Origin: Setaria digitata
Lineage: Eukaryota; Nematoda; Chromadorea; Rhabditida; Setariidae
DNA: 10,827 nucleotides
Reading direction: 5' to 3'
Assembly (NCBI GenBank): GCA_003640385.1
Contig: RCAB01000958.1
Span: 1 to 10,827 of the forward strand
Positions within the stretch are counted from its first letter, which is position 1. Each line of letters begins with the position of its first letter. The notes under the pieces were generated by a model. That model saw nothing but the letters and a program-made list of their open reading frames with translations, was not told the origin of the DNA and made no database searches. A program made the translations under genes and the position numbers. This document shows positions 1-8,933 of this stretch, piece after piece.

Positions 1-55
1 TTATTATTATTATTATTATTATTACTATTATTATTGTTATTATTATTATTATTTT
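1..55. repeat. (TTA)n trinucleotide microsatellite
   Basis: A run of TTA/ATT triplets, broken by a few C and G substitutions, starts at the window edge, so its full length is unknown. If the JKAMP exon call is right, it lies in the first coding intron of that minus-strand gene. Confidence 0.9.
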
Positions 56-200
56 TCTTTACTTTTAATCTCCACTGTCACTATAACTAATAATTAGTAC
101 TAATAATTACCTTCCACACTAACTATTTTTGCCAGTAATCATTACGAATTATAATTACTACTAATCACTATGACTAATTTCAATTATTTATTTTATCGTT

Positions 201-294
201 CTTATTATCATTAATTATTATTACTACTGTTGTTGCTACCGCCAATATTATCAGTATTATCGCTATTATTACTATTATTACTGTTATTGTTACT
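201..294. repeat. Decayed TTA/TTG trinucleotide tract
   Basis: Degenerate triplet sequence (TTA, TTG, CTA, CTG, ATT) continues the microsatellite at 1-55 after a diverged AT-rich stretch. On the plus strand it gives a poly-leucine reading frame that has no other sign of being a gene. Bases 56-200 look like an older, more mutated version of the same tract. Confidence 0.75.
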
Positions 295-363
295 TTTAAT
301 TCCTCCTGTTGTTACCATTACTATAATTACTACAATGCGAGTTCCTCTTAGTATTGAGTTGAT

Positions 364-382
364 AAAAAAAAAAAAAAAAAAA
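364..382. repeat. Poly-A homopolymer run
   Basis: There are nineteen consecutive A residues on the plus strand. It could be plain slippage or the tail of an old retroposed element, but no element body or target-site duplication is visible beside it. Confidence 0.85.
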
Positions 383-510
383 TTGAGCATGACATTTTAT
401 ACTCTCTCACTCGCCTACAGTTGTGGTTTTCGCAAATGAACAAGTTTCTGACCAAAATTCAGGAGAAAAAAAATCAAAATCCACAAATAATAAATAGAAA
501 GAAGAAGGAC

Positions 511-639
511 CTGACAATCGGAATAAGTAACATTCCCAAACGAGGACGTGGTTACTTGACGACCGCAAAATCCGGGGCAACTGTTCACGGTAGCTAATCG
601 TGGTACCCCCGAGCCATCATCTACCATCTTATGTCATAC
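511..639 (-). CDS. JKAMP: JKAMP-like ER membrane protein, first coding exon (gene continues beyond left edge)
   Basis: JKAMP (JNK1-associated membrane protein) is a multi-pass ER protein that helps bring proteasomes to the ER during degradation of misfolded proteins. Only the N-terminal 39 residues are visible: ATG at 627-625, last codon CAG at 513-511, then a possible donor (CAG|GTCCTT, a weak match). The segment CPGFCGRQ followed by NVTYSDCQ fits the family pattern C-x-G-x-(Y)CG[K/R], then 16 residues to a second conserved Tyr and Cys; the family continues with a CPRG-type motif that would start the next exon. The start is fixed by an in-frame TGA four codons upstream (636-634) and a strong 3' splice site 12 bases before the ATG. 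Base composition is richer in G+C than its surroundings. The downstream exons with the transmembrane segments lie outside the window. The call rests on a short N-terminal match plus the seipin neighbour, so another Cys-rich secreted or membrane protein is possible. Confidence 0.62.
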
Positions 640-650
640 CTGAAAGTAGA
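640..650 (-). promoter_or_regulatory. 3' splice site before the JKAMP-like start, candidate trans-splice site
   Basis: Read on the minus strand, a pyrimidine-rich stretch ends in TCTACTTTCAG, a near-perfect nematode acceptor, with the exon starting at 639. All three frames after it stop within eight codons, so it cannot join an upstream coding exon. It leaves a 12-base leader before the ATG, which fits spliced-leader addition or a non-coding 5' exon. Confidence 0.6.
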
Positions 651-1332
651 ATAGAAAAAATGATTTTTCATGAAATTAAATCTGTACGGAATGATAGAAA
701 ATACGTTTCCACGTCTAGACGGAAGCAATGCAATTAGATGTCCACATACTGCTTTGTAGTACCATACCGTCATTTCCCATCGTTTTGTACTAAACGACAC
801 CCTAAACTGAACCAAAAAAACTACACTTCCAACGCGTGACTGAAATCTCAATTTCATTTATTTGTCGATTATACTACCATCATAGAAAATTTCCTTTACA
901 CTTTTAGCGGCCCGATGTGAAAACGTCTTGTCTACACTTGTAGCGACCTTTCAATGAACATTTATTAGAGAATTTGTGAACAATGATAATAATGCAGAAA
1001 CTGTAGATAAGGAAAGTTTTAATGATGAATTAGATGAAATGTATATCACCTTATGCTATGCTCTAGACATTGCACGCTGAAACTTAAAAATGACAACTTG
1101 ACGTAAAAAATCATGTACAGCTATCGAATGTTACATTTTACGAGAAGCTACATCACAAATAACCATGTGCTAAAAAATTAAAATAAGATATTGCATTACC
1201 AATAGTATGGATACATTGATTAAATGAAACGACTATATCAAAAGTAAATCACCTTATTCTCATAAGTTCAGAACGATCGCATCGCATTTGGGCACGTTCA
1301 GCGTAAAAAAATAGTGCAAATATAAGACATTG

Positions 1333-1370
1333 AAAAAAAAATATATATATATAAATAATAATAATAAAAA
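1333..1370. repeat. Poly-A / (AT)n / (ATA)n microsatellite
   Basis: A run of A residues is followed by about six AT dinucleotides and then AAT/ATA triplets. It is simple-sequence DNA in the spacer left of seipin. Confidence 0.85.
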
Positions 1371-1761
1371 GTTACAAGAACTGTTTTGCTTCACTGCTTT
1401 AAAATTTCGAAATACGTGGTCAGAAATAGGAAACGATAACTGCTTGAAATTTCCGAGTCATAAAAACCACAAAGGTCATTTTTTGCCTTAATAGCTACAG
1501 AAATATAATGTGGAATTTGTCATAAAATGGAATGGAATTCAGAATGTAATTTAGTTAATTCGAAGAAAAATTAATAAACTTAGTCTAGCAAAACTTTTTC
1601 AAATCTACAAAATACGAATATCCACAGAAAGGTTTGTAAATCACTACATCATTTTTTTTTACTTTGCTGTTGTAGATATACGAAACTTTTAAAACTTCAA
1701 ATAATTCCAAGTGAAAAATGTTGCATAATTTGCTTATGATACTACCAATTCCTGTGTAACA

Positions 1762-1767
1762 TTTATT
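1762..1767 (-). terminator. Possible seipin polyadenylation signal (AATAAA)
   Basis: TTTATT on the plus strand reads AATAAA on the minus strand, about 290 bases past the seipin stop codon. I saw no closer canonical hexamer. In sequence this AT-rich the motif is expected by chance, so this is only a candidate. Confidence 0.25.
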
Positions 1768-2054
1768 CAAGTGTAACTAATATTTAAACTGAAGCCTTTA
1801 AGGGATCCATGAGATGCAGCATTGCCTCCTCACACTTCCAGCATATTTTTCTGGGAAATGAATAATTCTTGGCAATGCAATTGCGGTCCCATAAAAACTA
1901 TCGATGCATTGTAAAGAAGGAAATCAATCAAATCAACCATAATTAGAATCAACAGTTACCCCTCGGTAACAGCTTAGGACTGTTGTTGGTACATATATTT
2001 AAAATTCTTCAAAGTTTCCAATTCAATTAGAACTAAATGAGTTTAAAAAACATT

Positions 2055-4096
2055 TTAAAGCCATGATTTTGGCCTAGAAGATGGCCTTTCTATTTCTTCT
2101 GCCGAGATATTGTTGTTTGAGTTTGGGTGCCTGAAAGAAACAAAAAAAGCCTGCAGTATCCAGTAAAGAACGATTGCTATCAGACATGTGAAGTATGTGG
2201 AGCACATAATCAATAAGGAAGAAATAACTGGATAATCGTGAAGAAAGAAACGAAATAAACCGAAACGAGCCTTGAACAAGAGCTCCCCCGATTCCACCTG
2301 AAATGAAACATGATTATAGTGTCCAAAGAAATAATGCGAAATTCCGAAAAATCTAGGTATAAAGTATGAAGTACCTCAATAAAGCGGTTTTGCAGTTGTA
2401 CATAAAGAAATGCTGTCTTTGCTAGATCACTATCAACTAGGCGTCCAGTGAACGAAACTTTTATTTTACGATCGTCTAGCATTGTCAATAGCCCGAAGAA
2501 ATGTGCAGGAAAAAATAGTGTCCGACATACCTGGAAAAGGGATAATATAAATGGCTAGATTTTAAAAATGATTTTAATCTTTTTGTATCTGAAAACACTG
2601 CAATATTAGATGTGTGCTTCAATAATACTAGTATAATGCAAGTTTAATTTAAAACAAATTAACATTTATCGCTGCAGTAATATTAATAAATACAAAAGCA
2701 TCAGAAAATTCGGAGAATGTAATAGTCATCGGCAATTTGTTAAACAGACCAATTTAAATCAGCACAAAGAAGCAATCTCTTTACAGAAACTTAATTCTCC
2801 AAAAAGGGCTTAAATTGAATTTAAAAAAAGAAAAAAACATATCAAGGAAGATTTCTGCAGATTTAAGGCAAATTTTCTGTAATACCTATTAATACCTATT
2901 AACACAATACAATACAATACCTATTCTGACCATGAATAAGGCCTTTTTTAAAATTAATGCAAAGCAAAAACTAATTCACTTCCTTAATAACTGGTTAATA
3001 ATTTTGACCAATGAAGCAGTTATTCATGGTTCAACTATCAATTAAAAGCCTGGAATTAATAGAGGACGGTAAAAATTTCATAAAAAAAAACCAATTAACT
3101 GACTCCAATCCTTTCTGAATACCTATAAACGTTTGCAGGAATAAAACGCCGGATAACCATTCATATTATATTCATAAGAGCATCCTATTTATGCGCATTT
3201 CATTTTTAAAAAGAGACTAATAAGAAGTGATTTCCAAAATTTATTCAACAAATGACAAAACCAACCAAATTCCACCATTCTTGACTTATGCGATATACCA
3301 GACCACGATATTTTTTTGCATAGCATGATCGTCGAAATGTCCTTTTTATATTTAAATCATCTGCGAACTCAACAACAGCTTGGAAAATGCCAACTTCTGA
3401 AGTAACTGCTGATTCTGATAAGATAATTTCAACGCTTACTTCATAATATTCTCCCGGTGATAGTTTTGGGTTGTCCTGCAAATCACAATATAAAAACTTT
3501 ATTTCAGCTCTTTTTATTATTTTCTCTGCGTTAGTGAATTGTTAATGGCGAATCCTAGCTATCCTGAGTCACGAAAATAAAAAAAAAAAAATTTACCACT
3601 GCGAAGTCTACTACAGCCGTTGGAAATGAACAAATTCCAGCAAGTTGATCAGAGCATGTTTCGAAAGTGAAGTGCAACGGTATCGCATATTCCACCAGTG
3701 AAGGAAGAAGAAATTGTCTGAAGCAGCCAAGAGAAGTTAATGAACTGGTAAACAGCACTTCCTGCATACTCGGAAATCTGGCTATTGCGGATACTAACTG
3801 CATTTTGCGATATCCAAACGCAGGCCAAGCAAAATTCGTGGACTAATATGTTTTAAACAATCTTTTCATTGCTACTTTTTATTTGTTTGAAAAAAAGTGT
3901 TTAATGGGAATGTTTCCCAAACTATATATAATGCTCACATAAGGAGTAACTTCCTGAAAAGTAAGCTATACCTGAGCAGAAAGGGTGAAACAACAGCTAC
4001 GACAAAAGCACCGAATAATTGGAATATCAGAAGAAAGATATGATAGAGAGTTCGTCGATTATGTAACCATGGACCGATATTTTCCACCCGAAGCAT
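2055..4096 (-). CDS. seip-1: Seipin, complete five-exon gene
   Basis: Seipin is an ER membrane protein that forms ring oligomers at ER-lipid droplet contacts and controls droplet assembly. The gene was assembled in phase from five minus-strand exons: 4096-3972, 3717-3597, 3475-3299, 2530-2375 and 2297-2055, giving about 273 residues. All have GT-AG borders. Residues 17-41 form transmembrane segment 1 (LYHIFLLIFQLFGAF onward) after a cytosolic RR pair. The lumenal domain carries IPLHFTFETC (54-63) and the hallmark CSFPTAVV (71-78), then LSPGEYYEVSVEI and RRSCYAKKYR. Exon 5 has the last lumenal strand and helix (FRFFLHDYPVISSLL) and transmembrane segment 2 (about 216-246), with a short polar tail rich in Asn, Ser and Pro. 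Length and two-membrane-segment layout suit a metazoan seipin with short tails. The start has an in-frame TGA directly before it. The exon 3 donor is uncertain: 3299 is the best phase-0 choice but leaves the segment about four residues short against other seipins; 3266 is an alternative. Confidence 0.92.
2531..3298 (-). other. Seipin intron 3, 768 bases
   Basis: This is the longest seipin intron; the others are about 77-254 bases. It is AT-rich and holds a small tandem repeat. I found no convincing extra exon, although a very short one supplying the few residues apparently missing at the exon 3/exon 4 join cannot be excluded by eye. Confidence 0.7.
2880..2925. repeat. Short tandem repeat AATACCTATT / AATAC
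   Basis: AATACCTATT occurs twice in tandem, then CAATAC units repeat and lead into a third AATACCTATT copy. It lies inside seipin intron 3 and looks like replication slippage. Confidence 0.75.
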
Positions 4097-5058
4097 TCAT
4101 CTAATCCTGTAATTTCAAACAACCAAAACGGGACGTGCGATGGAATCATCGTCTTAAGGCAGTACTAGGAACATGAATAAAGTCCTCTTTAGGGTGAGTA
4201 TGGGAAATATTAATGATTGAAATGGCATCATCAGTGACAAAAGTTTCTTCAAAAGAAAAGTCTGTAATGATATGTAACAATAATCAATACAGCAGTACTC
4301 TTTGAGCTGTCAGTGATTCTGTTTAGGATTTGAAAAGAGAGGAATGTTAGCTAACATTTACAATTTGATGCTTTAGGCTATTTTTATGACTTGTTCACTA
4401 AACTATCAACGCTAACAACATCAAGCACGGAGCGAAAACTGCAGTAGATATATTGATAGCGCAGTAACGATCAACGTAAGCATCTATTATTGAGAGTTTC
4501 GAAACAAAAAAAAAGAACCGGAAATATGGATAGTCAGAACTTGGTGGGAAAATGAAATGAAACTAAAGATTTAAACAGTGAAAGGATCTCAAGCAGTATG
4601 TAATTCCTTGTCCAGCTTACTTATCACCTGACATTATATTAACCTTTCATTTTACCAGACACGCAGCAGATGACGCTGTGCAAACTTTCGGTGTCGTGAG
4701 ATTACGTGACAGTAGTTGCTTGATACGGTAGCGGTTGTGAGGCTGTAAAATAACTGAATATGAGCTGCTGATCTTTAAGACCGGTTGATTTTGATCCCAT
4801 CTCTTTCTTGCAATGATCCAAGGAATGAAATTTGCATAGGAAGAAATAAAATTGAAACCACTGAGGTAAAAATATTGTAATAGTATGGGGAATTCTATAT
4901 TAAAGTGAAGAAGGTAGTTTTTTTCCCATCACTTTCTTATTTGATCGTTTGTAATAAAGCGCTGGTTGCTATCAGAAATCTTAGCTCAGCAAGCTTGAGC
5001 CAATCGTTGGTAAATTAGCATAAGTTTTAAAAGTTTCGGATCGGAAAAGTAGAAGAGA
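4097..5058. promoter_or_regulatory. Divergent 5' region between seipin and the kinase
   Basis: Seipin runs leftward from 4096 and the kinase rightward from 5059, so these 962 bases must hold both promoters or the 5' ends of both transcripts. No TATA box or other core element stands out with confidence. One exon-like island at 4659-4727 (plus strand) has a good acceptor and an open frame of 49 codons around it (4582-4728). Confidence 0.5.
4107..4116 (-). promoter_or_regulatory. 3' splice site before the seipin start, candidate trans-splice site
   Basis: On the minus strand GAAATTACAG ends at 4107, leaving a 10-base leader before the seipin ATG. In-frame TGA sits just before the ATG, so this would serve spliced-leader addition or a 5' untranslated exon. 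It is a weaker acceptor than the one in front of the JKAMP-like exon. Confidence 0.4.
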
Positions 5059-8000
5059 ATGGTTGAATTTGATGGTGACCATTCGATGTCATCCTCGGTA
5101 TCACGAACTTTTGAAGATCACAATCGCTTACCGCAAATTGACGATATTGTGAAGTCGTCGAATCGCACCTACCATTTGATTGCCATTTTAGGTGAGGGTG
5201 GGTATGGGAAGGTGTTTCATGCGATACAGAATGGGAAGTAAGTCTGAGTTGAAATTCCATCTTTTTCAGTTGTGGGGAAATTCTAGTCAGATATCATCCA
5301 CATGTGACATTATAACTGAGTGAAGCATTAGACATTCAGTCAGCGAGACAGTGGAAGGATTTCGTAAAATACTAAGAGCCTAACTATATAGACCTGAGCT
5401 CTTTCTAGAAGCTACGCTTTAAAAGCAGAGAAATACACGAACTCGATGCTTCATGTTGAAATTGCCGTGTTGAAGACAGCGCTCAAGAGAGGAGCTAAAC
5501 ACATCTGCGAGCTACACGACTACGTTGGTTTCACCTCGACTAATTTTCCCCAGTGAATCTAACCTTGGGAGAACGGAACTGAGGCAGGAGGACCGCGGTA
5601 CAAAAAGATGTGTTATCATCTTTTCGCTTACTGATTCTTCCTATCCCCAGGTAATAGCTAGAGGAAGAAGGGAATTTTGAACCGGGTGACTTCCTCATGG
5701 AAAACAACACCTACCTAAAAGACTAAACTGGTATACTAGGTAATTAATCGATATCAAATGGCCAACTAATTGACATGGTAATGCACTTATCAGAATCAAT
5801 AGTTTCATCTTCAGGGTGCGGTAAAACCAGACTTTGTTTTCATGGTGGTAACACTGTTGGGTAAAGACTTGTACAAACTACGCAATGAACAGCCAGATCG
5901 ACATTTTTCAATCAGTTCCGCAATTCGTGTCGGAATACACACCTGCAAAGCTATCGAAGAATTACATAGGTAGAAGACTCATTTTTGTGTCTTAATTTGT
6001 CCAGCAATTAATCAGCAAATTCTTTGGCAAAAAACAATCAGCTAAGTTTGTACCTTTGCTGCCTAGTTGATACCTTCCTACAACGGTACATTTTTTCTTT
6101 TTTTTTTGAAAAATAACAGAGCTTTAGAGTTCAGAATAAATTCTCTTTATAATCAAATAGACTATCATAAGGAAATCATTTTTTCTTCACTTCACTAACC
6201 AAACGTGTTTCTATCAACTCCAGTTTTCATTCAGCTGTGGATTTCTTTCACGAGATATAAAACCTGGAAATTACGCAGTTGGACTGGAAATATATAAGCA
6301 GCACAAACGGTTTTTTCTATTCGATTTTGGGTTAGCACGGAAATACCTCGATAAAGTAAGATTTAATCTTATTGATCTTTCATTATAAGCAGCGCAATTC
6401 ATGATAATAACATAGCATTTATGATGCTACGGATCATATCACACCATAAACAAGTTCAATTTTTCGCTTCGTTGCTTAAAATGTCTGTAGCAAATAACAA
6501 ACTCAATTGAAACTTTACCACAATGAACTATTTTGTTACGCTTGCTCTGACGTCTTCGTTTGGCTATTTCAGGACTTTATTCTATATCGGTCTTGAGATT
6601 ACTAGTTTTTTCGGGAACAGATTACGTGAAATTCAAATGTTTCAAAAAAACAAAAACAAAAAGGTCCTCGTTATCTGAAACACACTAATTATATCTCACC
6701 AATTCAACTTCTCTACGAGTGATGCTACAGCCTTACTGATTCAGAAATGACACTCACCGGGGTGTCTTACCTGGACATGTCCTTTTATTCTGAGTATGAC
6801 AAAAGCTTTTGGTTAGTGCTTAGCGCTACCTACATTAGAAGTTTCTTTGTTCTGTGCGTTGATATGCAGCATTTCCATCTAAAATTTACTTTTTCAAGCA
6901 TGAACATCCGAAACAGTTGCAAGAAATGACTACTGTTCGCAACACTCATATCATTTCTTATAAATACGAACGACTACACGGACAAATTTGGCCTCAGCAC
7001 GAACTACTGTACTTAGCCTGCGTTCCACTGTTAGTTCATTGGACAAGTCCAGTTAGCTTGTCGTAAACAGCTCTTTGCAAAGTAGTTGCTGGGAGAAATG
7101 TTACAAACTTTAATTCGTCCTATCGACGTTGCATTTCAACAGTCGTACCGCGCCATTTCTTCAGTATAGAAATACTGTACCATCCTGTCACGCGGGTTTC
7201 CCGTTACGCGTCTCTATCATTCAGTCTAACCAACTAAGCTCGATGAGTTAGTTCATTGATGGCTCTTCTGAGCAGTACACGTGAAGATCGAAGCTTATCA
7301 TGGAAACAACTTAATGTCTGGACGTGCCTGATAATGAAAATTTCCGTCACTTGAGCTGCCGTTATTTATGTTGATGGTTCATTAAACGTTCCGTGTTAGT
7401 ACACGTGCTTCAACTCTTCCTTCTAAATCTTTTTCTAAGTTGCTCACTAAATTGTGTCAGCACATCGGACCTCAGGAAGAACTTCCACCCTTGTTGGTTT
7501 CTTCCTTGCTGTACTTGCTGCTATGTCGGTTCCAATTCCAGTTCCGATTCATCGGGATGGTCAGATGTGTCATCTCATCCGTTAGCCTTCATCGCTTAAA
7601 TCATCCAAACGATATTTTTTCGATTCACAAGTTCACCGTAGATGGATCTCTTATTTTTGTTCTAGTGATGATTGGTATATCCTGCGATTATTCTAGGAAG
7701 TTTCTTTTTAGGCTGCTAAGTTGTCAAATACGGGATAGGATAGTTTTCCTTTTCAGCATAATTCAGGCTCTTGTAGAATGGGAAACATCAGAAGTCAAGA
7801 GGTGAAATCGGTTGGCGTGGCACCACACGGTACGGCTCATTGAAAGCACATTTGAAGCAAGATCTGGGAAGACGCGATGACCTGGAATCCTGGTTTTATT
7901 GCCTGGTGGAGATCACTTGTGGCATGTTACCATGGCGACATGTTGCTGGTTACTTGATTTTATTTCTGATCTTTAAATGTCTTAATTGAATTACCTAGCT

Positions 8001-8933
8001 AGAGAAGTGATGGAACTGGCTGAGCGTCATATTTAGTACTGATTTTAGAAAAGTGATTTAGAAATCGAAATTCCGGCCTTCGAAACTAATTCATCAATTA
8101 ATGCATTGGAAATTTGAATGTGCCTGTGCCTATGTCTCTGTAAGTTTTGGTAGAAGATAATCAGAGGAGAAGGCTTTGGGGGAAACAGTCTTGTATTATG
8201 GGTTGTCTTGGCCAACTTTCTTTAAACATGATGGATAGAAATAAGACAGTAGAGAATACAATGAGAGAAATGATCCAGGGAGGTGTGAAATAGAATTAAA
8301 CAGATGAAATGGAGAAAATAAAGGAAAGACAACGGTTCGTGTAGCAGGTGTTGAAAATTCGACAGTTAGTTTAGATGAAGAACGAAAACACAAACATGAC
8401 AGAGCTTTTGTAAGCTGAGCAAGAATTGAATTAAGTTCAGGAGTTGAGGAATTATAAAGTTTCAGATCGGGATATTGCATATCGAGGTAAGGTAAAAGCA
8501 CGAAATGAAGGACGAAAAGAATTTCTAGCAAACTGTCCCAAGCAGTATGACTTTATAATGGCACTTATTGACCGCTTGGATTTTCCGGATCTACCGAATT
8601 ACAGTGATATATACAAGCTTCTGGATCAGGTTTATGCCTTTAAGTAGTTGTAATTACAAACAATTCTTTTTCTCTATCAAGCGGGAAGAGATAAAACACA
8701 TTACTAAGTATGTCAACGTTAATGTTGGAGTTTCAGTCTGTCCACTTTGCCTCTCTATGGTCTTTTTCTTGTCCCAGTGTAATTTATGGTATCGGAAGGA
8801 ATTATTTTGTTGGCATATCATGCAATTGCAGGTGCGAGAAGAACATAACGTGATGATGGACGCACAGTACGACTGGGAGGATGAGGACCCGACTACTCCC
8901 CAACAATTTGGAAGCGCGGAAATAGCAGACTGA
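5059..8933 (+). CDS. CK1/TTBK-like protein kinase, complete seven-exon gene
   Basis: This is a serine/threonine kinase of the casein kinase 1 group, closest in style to the nematode tau-tubulin-kinase-like branch, which is expanded in nematodes and often sperm-enriched. Seven exons join in phase with GT-AG borders: 5059-5237, 5409-5523, 5815-5969, 6235-6355, 7777-7948, 8466-8629 and 8832-8933, giving 335 residues. Visible parts: glycine loop LGEGGYGKV (44-52), ATP-binding Lys65 in YALK, helix C Glu77, catalytic loop SRDIKPGN (155-162) with Asp157, Lys159 and Asn162, DFG at 180-182, the CK1-type GWRGTTRYGS (202-211), and DDLESW in helix F. The kinase fold ends near the YDWE motif common to this group, and only a short acidic tail follows. 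The HRD histidine is replaced by Ser155, a change I recall from other nematode CK1 kinases. In-frame TAG at 5050-5052 fixes the start. All catalytic residues are present, so it is probably active. Substrate unknown. Confidence 0.93.
6356..7776 (+). other. Kinase intron 4, 1.4 kb, with a GC-richer core
   Basis: This intron separates the DFG exon from the P+1-loop exon and is several times longer than its neighbours (171-517 bases). Roughly 6960-7580 is visibly richer in G+C than the surrounding introns. It holds small inverted repeats such as CAGTAT-AGAA-ATACTG at 7162-7177. Open frames inside it (for example 7440-7805) resemble nothing I recognise. An old insertion or a non-coding RNA is possible but not shown. 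Confidence 0.6.
7949..8465 (+). other. Kinase intron 5, 517 bases
   Basis: The borders are G|GTTACTTG and TTTCAG|AT, and the split codon restores Asp248 in HVADRDIAY, a good family match. A long minus-strand open frame (8196-8531) covers part of it and exon 6 but is a shadow. Nothing else is seen. Confidence 0.75.

Larger units (their letters stand above)
643..2054. other. 1.4 kb AT-rich spacer between the JKAMP-like exon and seipin
   Basis: No gene is supported here. The stretch is AT-rich with homopolymer runs and one AT/ATA microsatellite. Two short reading frames look slightly coding-like: plus strand 958-1080 (no start codon) and minus strand 1830-1940 (36 residues from an ATG). Neither resembles a known family. 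The right end should hold the seipin 3' untranslated region, since seipin is transcribed leftward and stops at 2055. Confidence 0.6.

Noticed and set aside
230..439. 69-residue plus-strand frame beginning with a long poly-leucine stretch
   Set aside because: It is the translation of the TTA/CTA/CTG triplet repeat followed by the poly-A run (poly-Lys). It has no family features.
621..857. 78-residue minus-strand frame upstream of the JKAMP-like exon
   Set aside because: It overlaps the strong acceptor at 640-650, has no recognisable motif, and is in a region that should be intron or promoter.
1585..1770. 61-residue minus-strand frame
   Set aside because: Low-complexity Lys/Tyr/Phe composition typical of AT-rich noise; no splice context or motif.
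1830..1940. 36-residue minus-strand ATG frame (starts MVDLIDFLLYN)
   Set aside because: Too short to judge, lies where the seipin 3' untranslated region is expected, and matches nothing I know.
3718..3803. Seipin start at the in-frame ATG 3803
   Set aside because: Reading through from 3803 lacks a proper first membrane segment. The strong acceptor at 3718-3720 joins in phase to the exon at 3972-4096, which supplies one and aligns better with other seipins.
6747..6929. 60-residue plus-strand frame in kinase intron 4
   Set aside because: No homology, no splice logic with the kinase exons, and it lies inside an intron fixed by in-phase neighbours.
7440..7805. 121-residue plus-strand frame spanning the end of intron 4 and exon 5
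   Set aside because: It starts from TTG, runs through exon 5 in a different frame from the kinase, and shows no family pattern.
8196..8531. 111-residue minus-strand frame
   Set aside because: It is antisense to kinase exon 6 and intron 5; no domain is recognisable.
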